Assembly: GCA_013407085.1 (NCBI GenBank)
Contig: JACCGJ010013966.1
Span: 1 to 64,000, forward strand
Origin: Atriophallophorus winterbourni
Lineage: Eukaryota > Platyhelminthes > Trematoda > Plagiorchiida > Microphallidae
Direction of reading: 5' to 3'
DNA length: 64,000 bases
A program made the position numbers and the translations under genes. Positions 1 through 9,725 of the stretch are shown here, piece by piece. Position 1 is the stretch's first letter; each line of letters begins with the position of its first letter. The notes below the pieces were generated by a model, which saw only the letters and a list, made by a program, of their open reading frames with translations, made no database searches and was not told the origin of the DNA.

Positions 1-1020
1 CCATGCGAGTAGCTGTCCGCTAATACCCATCTGCTTCAGCTTCTTCACTAGTCAAATGGGATCAACTCGGTCAAAAGCTTTAGATTTATCCAAGTAACAA
101 GCGTGGATGCTAGCTCTTTCGTCAACCGCTTGGGTATAGTCGTTTCCACCGTCCACAACTTTGTCAAGCATGAGCGAATTTTGCGAAAACAATGCTGCGC
201 TACAGATAGCATATTTTTTGATTCCAAGGGATCAACTATATTTTCCGTCAATATAAGCTCTAGAACTTTGGATATCACATGAAGTAGGGTGAGAAAACGG
301 TATTTTGCAGGATCTGAACGTCCGCCACCTTTGTAGATAGGTGAAATTACCGCTACCTTCCACTCTGTTTGCACCGCTGCTTCGGTTGAGTATGTTCGAA
401 CAATTCGCTTAAAGGTTAACACAGGTCCTGGTGACAGGATTTAAGTATAGTCAGAGTGATTCCGTCCGTTCAAGTGATTTCCTAGTGTTAATTCGACACA
501 AATATCTTTGTAGAATAGCTGAATTGGTCTCGATCTAGGTAATCTGTTGCGTCACCGTTGATAGCGGTAATTCTGCAGTCGATCTATTCGCTAACGAACT
601 GAATTCTTTAGCATAAAATTGAGCGAGAGCATCAGCTGTTTCCTTGGATGAGACCGTTAATCCATCGACATTGAGAACAGGAAACACACCTGGTTTCACG
701 CTTGTCGAACATTGGCAATCCAAAATTGAAATTTAGGATTTCCATCCATTTTCAAAGATAGAAAGCGATGAATATTTTGCTTGTCTTTCTTGATTAGTGT
801 GTTACTTTTTCAAAATATATTTTGCCAGAAAGCATTGGTCCTAGTATTTCTGTGTCGAACCCAAGCGCAGTTCCTTTGCCCGATCCACTTTTTGTGCGAC
901 TACGAATCTTAAAAGTCGCGTACACGTCGTTCATCAACAAATCACAATTTGTGATAGATATTTGACTGAATTCTTTCTCTGAGTGAGGTGCAATGTGTTT
1001 CCGTGTTGTCGTAATCAAGC
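1..1020 (-). mobile_element. CR1/Jockey-like LINE fragment, reverse-transcriptase N-terminal part
   Basis: Three open stretches on the - strand (1018-794, 723-535, 422-48) lie in different frames but read in order as the linker and first RT blocks of a non-LTR retrotransposon. The clearest part is 422-48: 'EWKVAVISPIYKGGGRSDP', then 'KYR', 'VISKVLE' and a damaged 'AQHCFRKIRSCLTKL', which correspond to RT blocks 1-2 of CR1-type elements. The palm motifs A and C are not seen and would lie beyond the left edge. Frameshifts make this a dead copy. Assignment to an RT is firm; the exact clade is inferred. Confidence 0.72.
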
Positions 1021-1575
1021 ACCCGCCAATTTACTAACCCAAGCGCGTCGCGTAAACTCGCGTAGTCGATCCTTCTGAATAGTTTTGCGGACTCACATAC
1101 TGGTCTACGGCTGCACACATATTCAAGCCTAACACAAGATGATCATTCCGACCGAGGGGGCAATGTAGTCAACACCCCCAACTGCTGTTATCTCGGAAGT
1201 ACGGATTAAATCCAAAACGGACGGTATTTCCTATCCTCTTCTGTGAGTAAAGTTGGAAACACGGTAAACCGGTGCCCACATTGTCTTAAGCCACATAAAT
1301 GTTTGGAACCTTTATTTCAAGTCACTGCATTCACGGATGAATGTTAGGAGGGCACTCTCTATTGTATAGACAGTGAACGAACTATCGATTAATCATTAAT
1401 AAATAACGATGGTGAGTTCAAATTATGATTTTCACTCATTGTGATATTCACACATTCGCTCACTTTTGATACTTGTTGGCATTCGGTGAATAGACGAGTT
1501 GAGTGACGATTGTGGTCTCTCTGACCACACGGGCTGAGGCAACAGTAGTACAGTACAGACATAACACTCACATTA
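1021..1575. other. No gene seen
   Basis: Between the LINE fragment and the duplicated block upstream of the GH27 gene there are only short reading frames without recognisable motifs. It may be further decayed LINE sequence. Confidence 0.4.
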
Positions 1576-2531
1576 AATTTATCATAGTAGGAGTGCTATT
1601 GTCATCAAATTTCGTTTAAAATGTGTCAGAGACAGAGTCGTCGAAATGTAAGTCTTCTAGTAAATTTTTGGAGTCTCATTACCAAGTTACTCCAACTCTA
1701 AAAATGTTTTCGTAGTAAGTGATACTACTCCTCAACCCTGAAGCACATTGTGTAACGATGTTGAGGAATTAAATCAGGTCTATTGAGGCGTAATCAACGT
1801 TTCTGTTTATACGTTGTATTAGGCGGTGTTGGGGACACTATATCAAGCATAACCCACGACAGCCCGGCGATTCACTCATTATTTCCGATCGATCTCAATT
1901 GTCAACCTGTCCCTGAAATCCTGGTTGAAAGCGTTTGTCACGAACGTGCAAAAGAGCCATACACTGAAACATCTTGTAAAGACAATTCTTGTAATCACAA
2001 CACTGACATCAGCATGCTTTTTTTCTGGTTGATAGTCGTTTACGTGTCAAACGGTATATTAAAGCCCTTATTATTGTGTGCTCCTTTGACAGTACTTCAT
2101 AGCGTTCGATTGCGGCTGACGTTGTTCATCAATTTATGGTATCGGGCTGTCGTCGACAAAACAGTTCCTACGCACAATATCAAGAGTGCGCGAATGTTGG
2201 CATCGCTTCTTTTGGTACTTCCTGCTGTTGTGTTGCGCGGCTTAGTAGTGTTCTCCATATCATAGGAGAGCTCGTGATAAGCACTAATCCCGAATGCGGT
2301 TATTTCTTTTACATTTTGATTTTCCGTTAATGGCGTTGTTACAAGAATCTAGAGATCATCATGTTTCCAATTGCTGAAGACAAAAGTTCGAAGGTTCTTT
2401 TTCTGCGTTACAAATAAAGCGTTACCCAAAAACTGCTTTAACCATTTGCGTACAAATGTTTTCTGATTATGAATGCTCGATCGGTCCCAAATATATTCAA
2501 AGTAATTACTTGATTTTCTGTTTCAGAATTC
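1576..2531. repeat. Upstream block of GH27 copy 1, duplicated at 21.2-22.0 kb
   Basis: This stretch aligns collinearly by eye with about 21220-22014; both end at the start codon of a GH27 exon 1. Shared landmarks include 'GAGTCTCATTACCA' and 'GGTTGGGGACAC'-like and 'TCAACCTGTCCCT' stretches, but mismatches and gaps are frequent, much more so than inside exon 1. Its - strand, and that of the partner (about 21870-21480), carries decayed peptides resembling the C-terminal end of Penelope-like retroelements, so the + strand reading frame at 1783-2265 is probably not a gene. Any GH27 promoter should lie here, but no core element was recognised. Confidence 0.5.
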
Positions 2532-2870
2532 ATGATTCGGAGCTCCGTTAACTGCGCGTACTCCCTAGCCCTTTTGCTGCTCAATCGCCTATACTTGCTG
2601 GATTGTACTCAGGGCGATCAGCAACAAGATGATCCAAGACCTGTGATGGGTTACGTCACTGAGAGCGAAGCAACTTGCCAGTTCGACTGCACCCGCTATC
2701 CACTCAGATGTGTTAGCGAAGGGAATATTAAAAGAATGGCCGAAAAGCTCATCTCGAGCAACCTGCATGATGCTGGGTATCGAATGATAATTGTCGACGC
2801 GTGTTGGTATAGTATGAAAACCTATGATACCGTGGATAAAATGACTTATGTAATGCCGAATTTTCCCTCA
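2532..2870 (+). CDS. GH27 copy 1, exon 1 (signal peptide and first barrel strands)
   Basis: 113 codons from ATG to a phase-0 donor (TCA|GTAAGT). It encodes the signal peptide, the three-cysteine N-terminal motif and the 'VDACW' strand, in which the second Asp of the GH27 'DDCW' is Ala. The start is supported by the signal peptide directly behind it and by the same exon length (339 nt) in the copy at 22015. Exon 1 of that copy is nearly identical. Confidence 0.88.
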
Positions 2871-5800
2871 GTAAGTTTATGTCTGATAGTGAATCTAATA
2901 TTTCTCTGCTTTGGTGCGTTTGTGTGTGATTTGACAGATGGAAATTTAATGTTCAATTACAGCAGCATGTTCACGATTTTATATTCGAAACTAATGGTAA
3001 AAGAGCTGTTAGCTTGACAATGCCGTAGAGCAGCGGTTCTCAAATTTTTAAATGTATGCACCCCTGAATACGGTTGACATGATCACGCACCCCTCATACA
3101 GTGACACAACATAAATGATCACTACACAAATACAGAATACTTTGAATAATTTACAGTTAATCAGCTAAGAACGACAACATTTAATACAGGACAAATCACT
3201 GATTGATCCTCCCTAATCGGACGGTTTTGTCATTCTCAAATCTGTGGCGCATTGAACTACCATATGCTCGTGAAGTACATCCATAGTGACTTCCACGGAA
3301 TGAGGTTAAAACAACTAAGTTGGATAGTATTTCTAGTTGAGTAGGTCCAAATTCGTTAGAGTACAGCAGTCATGTTACAACGGGTATTTTCCACTACTGG
3401 CATTCAATAAATCCAAGCTCTCAAAAGTAATACACTGGAGTGCCATTGATCAACCGGATATTAATTCGCGTGACCTCGGGTCGCAAGCAATAAAGCCGCA
3501 AATAAACCAAAATCTCAGCGTATAAAACCACACAAGCAACTGTCAAGATCAATTTGCAATAATTTATGTGAACACAAAACATTCAACATCCTATTTGCAA
3601 GTTGTGAATGTTCACTTCAATATACGATGCCTCGATTGAATTTACAAAGTAAGCTTTGTACGGGTTCCATCAGCTTAGTAGACTTAATGGTGTATATTCA
3701 TGCGGTATCATATTTGAGTAACAGTATTATCCGGGGATTGGATGTTCAATCGTTTTTCACAATTGATCAAATTTCCTCAATCACGCAATACACCAACGTA
3801 TCTCTTTAGCAAGACAAAGTAAAATTACCAGCTGTTATGTTATGTTATGTCTAATAACTAGCTGCTATGTTTGATTGTTAACCAAAGTAAAACATACATT
3901 TAACATCATTATTTCTGTTCTTATATAATTTATCAATGACGGTGTTCAAACCGTGTTATTTATATTAATTCTGTCATATCCGGACTTCAATATTCACAAT
4001 TCGCTTGTCCTTTACTTACTTCTACGTTACGCGAAATTGCTCATGTTATCATCCTTTATGATGCGTTCGAATATACCAAACCCAATCTTAAAATGTGTTT
4101 CTCTAGAAAGTTTTGAAACATCGATATTTTCTAAAACACTGTACGAGATACTTTTAATTCCTAACTGCTCCCTACAATGGACGTCTAAACAAAGTTTCAG
4201 ATGGAAATCATTACGTGGCGTTGAATATGACTACCGGAAATTGATTTCACAGTTTTGGAGCGCATATTTTCGTTAAAATCACACATTAGCTTTGGCTAAG
4301 AATCACACAAAACAAGTGTACGCAAATAATCCTGAACTTTACGCGGAATGTTTCATATTCATTTTCACATTCTCCTAATACAATGCCTCACTCATATTCT
4401 CTTTATTTTTGCCAAGTATAACAATGAGATTTCCGTTGTGTATCAAAGCAGCACTTCAAGGATAGAATTGAAAAATAGTGCACCTCACTACAGTGTCGGT
4501 ATTTGGTTATTGACCTATGAATTCTGATGATGCCCCGTTTATCTAACCGTGGTATAGAACTTCTACTTGTTTATCATTACGCCACTGTTTCAAGCGAATG
4601 CGGATCATGATATTACTGTCACTACCTCATGAGTGCAAACAGCGCAACTTCGATCTTGGGGTTTGTGGAAATGCATGCAAATGAGCATTTTGCGAAAGTA
4701 ATGCTGTAATGTCAGAATATCTATTGTCATGTTTATTTTGAGAATATTTTCGAATGAGAAATTACACCACAAATATAATTGCAAGTGTTCTGAGCATTCA
4801 TCAGTCGAACATGTCTTTCTGTAGCTTAAATGGTGTTTGCAAATTGATAGTGTTTTTTAAAGTTGATTCGTAATCACGCCGGATGATATCATCATCTAAG
4901 CTCCATTCACAAATTCAATAATCCAAAATTTATCCCAATTCAATTTTCAGGGAATGGCGGATCTCAGTGACTATCTTCATGAACGTGGGTTCAAACTCGG
5001 TGTGCGTTTCGACAACATGTGTTACAACGGAGCACAATTCAATGTGGAGTTGAATGTCATGAAAGCATGGAAGTTGGATCTTGTCAAGATTTCCGGTTGT
5101 TTTACAAACGATCTCGAACGAATTGATGGATTCTCGCGAATGCGAAATTTGATCGATCAGCTTGGCTTAAAGATACAGATCGCCTGTGATGTGAGCGAAA
5201 AACAGGTTTTAAAGAATGTAGGTTGGAGCGATGCTGATCCAGAAGATTTGTTACAAGGTTGTGATTCCTGGCGATTACAATCAACATTTGAACATTTGTT
5301 CTCATTCGAAGTGTTGGGTGATAGGAAAAACGCCAAATTCTTAGGTCAAACGGTGGCAAAGGATTCTGGTTTGATATCGGACCAATTGAAATAATGAAGA
5401 ACATCAACCAACTACACCGCTTCACAATGGAATTAGTGATGCGGAGCATGCTTGCCTCGCCAATGATGTTAACCGGTGAGCTGGATCATCTGGACCGAGA
5501 AGAAATCGATTTGTTGAGCAATAAACGGATCAATCAAGATATTGGCGGAGTGGTGCCGATGACCATCCGTAGCCATCATGTGGTGAAGGTAAGTTACTCG
5601 TCATTTGTCGTACATCTTTCATTTTTATTCCTATATACGGACATTTTAGCGATTAGGGTTGTTGGGTAAATCCAGTACCCTTCTCACTGTGTGGAATGAT
5701 TGCTTTTGATTGATTTGGTGCTAACATATTTTAAATAACTTCATAACTATTGTTTCCATCTAATGTCCAATTTCGGCTTTAAAGTTAGGACAATTTCTCC

Positions 5801-7201
5801 TGTTTCTCTGCTGTTCCAAAGCAGATTCTGCTCGCACTATCTTTATTAAACTTCATAGCATTTAATTGCGTACGTGATAAAAAATATTTGTATACCTATT
5901 ATCCATCAATTTTTATTCAGCAAATATATTTTTCTTTTTGGTTTATTCTGTTTCAATTTGCTCACTAAGACACGTCATATAGACAAATTGAATGAATTTG
6001 ATTTCAAGTTTCATATCGAGTGTAAAGAGATTGTTTTTTCGTCCATCTGGAGTTTTCCGAACCACAATTGCTCATCAGTTGATTGCGGTTAGCTGTACGG
6101 TTTTTGTACTTATATCGCATAGACGACTGTAATGTGTGCGTGAATAATACTATATTTCATACGACTGTGGCAAAGCATAAAAAATATTCTTGAGGAAACT
6201 GAATTTGTAAACCCTCAGATTTGGAACAACAAGATGTAAAAATCTGTTTCGCAATCAATCGTGGTAAGCATTAACTTTTCCATATATTTCTCAACGTGTA
6301 TTGGTTTACCCCGTGGACATAAGCCTCACTAATTCTAAACATGTTTACAAATCAATAGGGAAAATTTTATATGATGACCGCATTGGTTGTGTTTTCTCAC
6401 TCAAGGATGGCCTTTCTGTTCCAGCCAGGTCGATTTTTAATGAATACTGGAAATCTGTAAACATCTTACAGGTTCTTACACTGAACTTTGGTTTAATCTC
6501 ATAATTGTTTTCCTATGTTCCTCGTGTAAGCTATTTTAGATTTAGCACTGATACCAATATTTGGCAATCATCAGTTTAATAAATTTCACTTAAATCGTTA
6601 TCGATAAAGTAATCTTTTAACTGGAAATCCGCCTAAAATCCAAATCCCATTTGTTCCATTTCATAAAGACCGTATTTGTTATTATCTTCTGTAAATGCTT
6701 GGCGATTGGCATCCTAAAACAATAAAGCAAACAAATGCAGAACTGTTGTTGAAATCAATAATAATGCAAAGGGTTACAACGAAGCAACAATACTCAAAAA
6801 GATTTCAAACATTGCGTAACTTGGATATTTTTAGTAAACATTCTTCATTAATGCTTAATAACTTCCCATGTTACTATTTTCAGTTTTGGTCACGCAGACT
6901 GACTGAACGCCGTGATGAATATGAACTCCTATTATGGAATACAGTCAACGTGGAGCATACCACGCAGATTAACATGTTTAATTTGTACGTGGACAGTGTT
7001 CACCAAATTCGTAATTTCTACTATCTCGTTGACGTGTTCCATGAAGTTGTGAGAAATAAAAACCGAGTTTTGGACTCTATGAGTTTTACCGTGCCACCTG
7101 GAGGAGTTTCAATGTATCTGGCGAGTATTTCTACACCTTGTTTTGGCCTCCTTCAGTCGATGTCGACCAGGGAGGTACATCGCAATCGTATGACGGTTTG
7201 A
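2532..7201 (+). CDS. GH27 family protein (alpha-galactosidase/alpha-N-acetylgalactosaminidase-like), probably non-catalytic; three exons
   Basis: Exons 2532-2870, 4951-5588 and 6884-7201 follow the lysosomal alpha-galactosidase/NAGA fold from N- to C-terminus. Active GH27 enzymes cleave terminal alpha-galactose or alpha-GalNAc. Here the N-terminus is a signal peptide (hydrophobic 'LALLLL', cut near 'CTQG'), then 'MGYVTESEATCQFDC', 'DAGYRMIIVDACW', 'LHERGFKLGV', 'DLVKISGCF', 'ASPMMLTGEL' and 'RINQD'. The family motif K-x-D-G-C that carries the nucleophile reads K-I-S-G-C. The sugar-binding 'DDCW' reads 'DACW', and the Trp, Tyr and Glu positions corresponding to human GLA W47, Y134 and E203 appear as Glu, Arg and Asp. 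Cysteines equivalent to GLA 52, 56, 63, 94 and 172 are kept. All introns are phase 0 with GTAAGT donors. Exon 2 has a frame break (see findings), so the copy may be a pseudogene or may use a micro-intron. Family assignment is firm; loss of activity is inference. Confidence 0.85.
2871..4950 (+). other. Intron 1 of GH27 copy 1
   Basis: Bounded by GTAAGT and a pyrimidine-rich 'CAATTTTCAG'. Its first 200 bases still resemble the sequence behind the exon at 22015-22353. It contains a repeat of the family at 32.1-32.4 kb near 4560-4720. No other gene was recognised; the small reading frames at 3337, 3627 and 3953 show no family motif. Confidence 0.75.
4560..4720. repeat. Copy of the fold-back MITE-like family
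   Basis: Contains 'GAGTGCAAACAGC' followed by 'GGAAATGCATGCAAATGAGC', the same two blocks found at about 32235-32310 and, more decayed, near 35680-35740. Only one arm of the palindrome is clear. It lies inside the GH27 intron. Confidence 0.5.
4951..5588 (+). CDS. GH27 copy 1, exon 2 (barrel core, catalytic region), with frame break
   Basis: Starts after 'CAATTTTCAG' in phase 0 (G-M-A-D-L) and ends at AAG|GTAAGT. The first part, to about 5320, reads 'FKLGVRFDNMCYNG', 'DLVKISGCF' and 'IQIACDVSEK' in one frame. The second part, from about 5325, reads 'FWFDIGPIEIM', 'LASPMMLTGEL' and 'RINQD' in another. The exon is 638 nt, one short of a multiple of three, so one base was lost or a small intron is present. 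The GH27 'WNDPDM' corresponds to 'WFDIGP', keeping one Asp. The acid/base Asp region is hard to align. Confidence 0.8.
5589..6883 (+). other. Intron 2 of GH27 copy 1
   Basis: GTAAGT donor and 'TTACTATTTTCAG' acceptor. The reading frames at 5874 and 6301 have no recognisable motif. Nothing else was seen. Confidence 0.75.
6884..7201 (+). CDS. GH27 copy 1, exon 3 (C-terminal beta domain)
   Basis: Phase-0 acceptor joins 'HHVVK' to 'FWSRRLTERRDEYELLLW', matching the start of the GH27 C-terminal beta sandwich. Near the end, 'VPPGGVSMYLASI' corresponds to the terminal strand that in NAGA reads 'PSGVVMWYLYPI'. The last 16 or so residues, from about 7143 to the TGA at 7199, are translated from a fragment of the LINE family at 16.1-20.2 kb rather than from ancestral gene sequence. 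Confidence 0.78.
   Translation, partial: FWSRRLTERRDEYELLLWNTVNVEHTTQINMFNLYVDSVHQIRNFYYLVDVFHEVVRNKNRVLDSMSFTVPPGGVSMYLASISTPCFGLLQSMSTREVHRNRMTV
7143..7192 (-). mobile_element. Terminal stub (about 50 bp) of the 4-kb LINE family, inside GH27 exon 3
   Basis: 'GGCCTCCTTCAGTCGATGTC' followed by 'GACCAGGGAGGTACATCGCA' matches the 3' end of the LINE at 16134-16182 and of the short copy at 59874, with few differences. Orientation is minus, opposite to the gene. Confidence 0.65.
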
Positions 7202-8890
7202 TGCTCCGTAGCTTTTAGAAAGACTAATGTATTTCCCTTTAAATTAAAAAATTACAATTTGTGCAATCAAATAAGCAAAATGAAGCACTCTAAACTGTAA
7301 AAGGTATTATTATTCTGCAGTTTCTGTTTGACTTGGAACATATGAGCTAGAACGGTTGCTCACTGTACTAGCATATACGAATTTAAAACGAATGTAAACA
7401 AATTTTGATTGAATTATTGGTTTCCCGAATAATTATAGATTGTTTAATCTGATTGCTCATCTTGATTTTATGGGCGTACGTTTTTGAATTTCTACCATCG
7501 TGTGGTTATTATTATATTTGTTGCATTTTTATGCAAATAAATTACTTGAATTTACATGAATAAGTTGTTTGGGTAAAATATATTTTACAAGGTATTGCGT
7601 GATTGTTAGATATCTGAGAATTCTTGAGACATAACATGGGCAAAGAGGATTATGTAACATATAGTAGGGGGGCCTGGTTCTTCGTAAACCAGAATCTGGT
7701 CCGGAAGAGTAAATGATTGTATCCAAAATTGCCTAGTTTGTATGTCAGTAAAACCAAAACCATCTTAGCGACATACTTTAGGAGGCAAATTGCTTTCTAT
7801 TTAGCATGCATCCGTTTAATCTTAGACATATCGTGAATGAAAAGGCTAATAGACACAATAGTGCCTTGTAAATGTTTCTGTTAGGTCATTTCAAGGCTAG
7901 ATTCATCTTTGAGGACGACCTGTACAAGGCTGATTGCGTTCAACCACGAATACCACAAAACATGAAAGGCTGATTGGTAAAATGCGCTAATTACGCACAA
8001 GTAAAATAACAAAAAACCAGCCTATCTAATATAGGCGAAACTAACAATCACAACGTTGAACCTCAAACGTCTGTCCCGCCTGTCACTTTCGATCTGATTC
8101 GGTACATTTAAAGCCCTCGCACCACAGACCTCGTTTGACCGGTATTGATGAATTGCAGATCGTTCGGTTGCGACTGACGTTGTCCATCTTCTCAAACTTC
8201 CGAGAATGTTTTCGCTCAAACCGTTCGAATGCAATCTTTCCGAAAACCGTAATATTACGAGTTCGTTTCGGCACTTCAGAGTGGAGTTCTGCAAATAATT
8301 AGAAAGTCCATGCTTAGTACTCATTTCTACTGCACTTTGCACCTCCGTAACATGTTTAACCTACAGTGTCGCTTTTGTGAGCATGAACATCTTTGCAGAA
8401 TGTTAAACAGTCTTACTGCAAAGGACTTATTGAATGTGGGAGCCAGAGTCAATACGGCTTCATCCGAGTAACTTGTATCCTAAGTGAGAAGAAGTTCACG
8501 AAACGGGTATTATATTATTCAGAAACACGTTTTACAGATTTGTTGTGGAAAAAAAGCGGAAACACTGTATTTGAACTAGCCAATTCATTGACTCGGTTTC
8601 ACATCAGCTCTTCGGTAGACAAAAATCTTGTTACGTGTTCAATGTCACTGTATTTGTACTACGGAAACAGGCTTCAGACCTAGACTTCACCAGGTAGAAA
8701 AATCTTCAACTTGCAGTCAATTATATTGGAAAGCTTATAAGTCATGTTCGAGATGGGTACAATAGGGGCACTTCAGGTCTTCCAACAGTGAACTGACCGG
8801 TAACGTGCAACTGGTGACAATTTAATTCATGGTAATTCAATTATTTTAATTGTATATGAAGAAAGAATCTTCACCATAACCACAGGGGGG
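7202..8890. other. No gene; CR1-like 3'-tail scrap at about 7360-7450
   Basis: 7360-7450 holds a degraded LINE 3'-tail motif ('TTTTGATTGAATTATT'), also present at 32.8, 35.2 and 43.2 kb. The - strand near 8160 contains 'NVSRNRT', also found on the - strand near 2120, which suggests another shared repeat. No intact gene was seen. Confidence 0.45.
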
Positions 8891-8899
8891 TAAACATTG

Positions 8900-9500
8900 A
8901 AATGTAAGTGTATAACACAGAAGTATATAAGAGTTTAAGAAAGGAATAATTCAGTAAAAATGCGTCTAATTTCGTTTTAAAGACATACAAGCTAGTGGAG
9001 TGAGAAACAGTAAAATGTTAATTGTTCCAAGTAAAGGACAGGGACCGAATAAAAATATCTTCTACAGTTCGGGGGTATTCCATGCCTGGCCTCAAGTATG
9101 TATTCATCATCCTTGTGAGTATCTAATTTGAGTAGACTGAGGAAACATGTTGTCTTTGTAATGGCAAATTCAGACACCCAAATCTTTTACTTCACTGCAT
9201 GTACATGTGAACTATACTCGATACCACATATTCATAAGCCTGCATTTGTTGAAAGTAGACTTCAGTTTGTTGTGCAAAGACCAGTCCTGAAGCCTATCAA
9301 GATAGTTTTGTAAAAGCAAACAGTCTACGGATGCTATCTATATCTTTATTTCATCTGCAAATAATGAAATATTACAAGGAACTAGTTCCGGTTGTTCATT
9401 GCCATAAACCAGAAAGAGGATCGGACCAAGTAATGAACCGAGGGGAACTCTGCTAGTTTCTGCGATTGGTTTTGATAATGCACCATCAACACGTACCTGG
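8900..9500 (-). mobile_element. CR1-like LINE fragment, RT palm to 3' tail
   Basis: On the - strand from about 9510 downward the translation reads 'PLGSLLGPILFLVYGNEQPE', then 'SLFADEIKI' (motif C, FADD changed to FADE), then 'RLQDWSLHNKLKSTFNKC', with several stops. These are RT motifs B, C and D. Its 5' boundary lies directly beside the decayed GH27 exon 1 that starts at about 9500. Confidence 0.68.
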
Positions 9501-9725
9501 TTTTTGCTGGGTTGCGAAAATGCGTCAACCCTTCAATAAGATTGTTCGCGCTATCCAAATCGATGCGTCAATGGAACGAAAATCAAATTGATGGCAGAAC
9601 AACTCATCTCCAGCAGCTTGCGTGATGCCGGATACAACACGGTTTTGATTGATGCCTGTTGATAAAGCACGAAAACCTACGATATAAAGTTGAAAGTGAC
9701 TTATGTAATGCCAAGTTTCCCCTCG

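Noticed and set aside
1783..2265. + strand reading frame of 160 codons before the GH27 gene
   Set aside because: It is not open in the paralogous block at 21.5-22.0 kb and the other strand carries retroelement-like peptides; it is probably chance.
5874..6504. Additional GH27 exon in intron 2
   Set aside because: The short frames here do not match the family and the flanking exons already join in phase 0 without a gap in the domain order.
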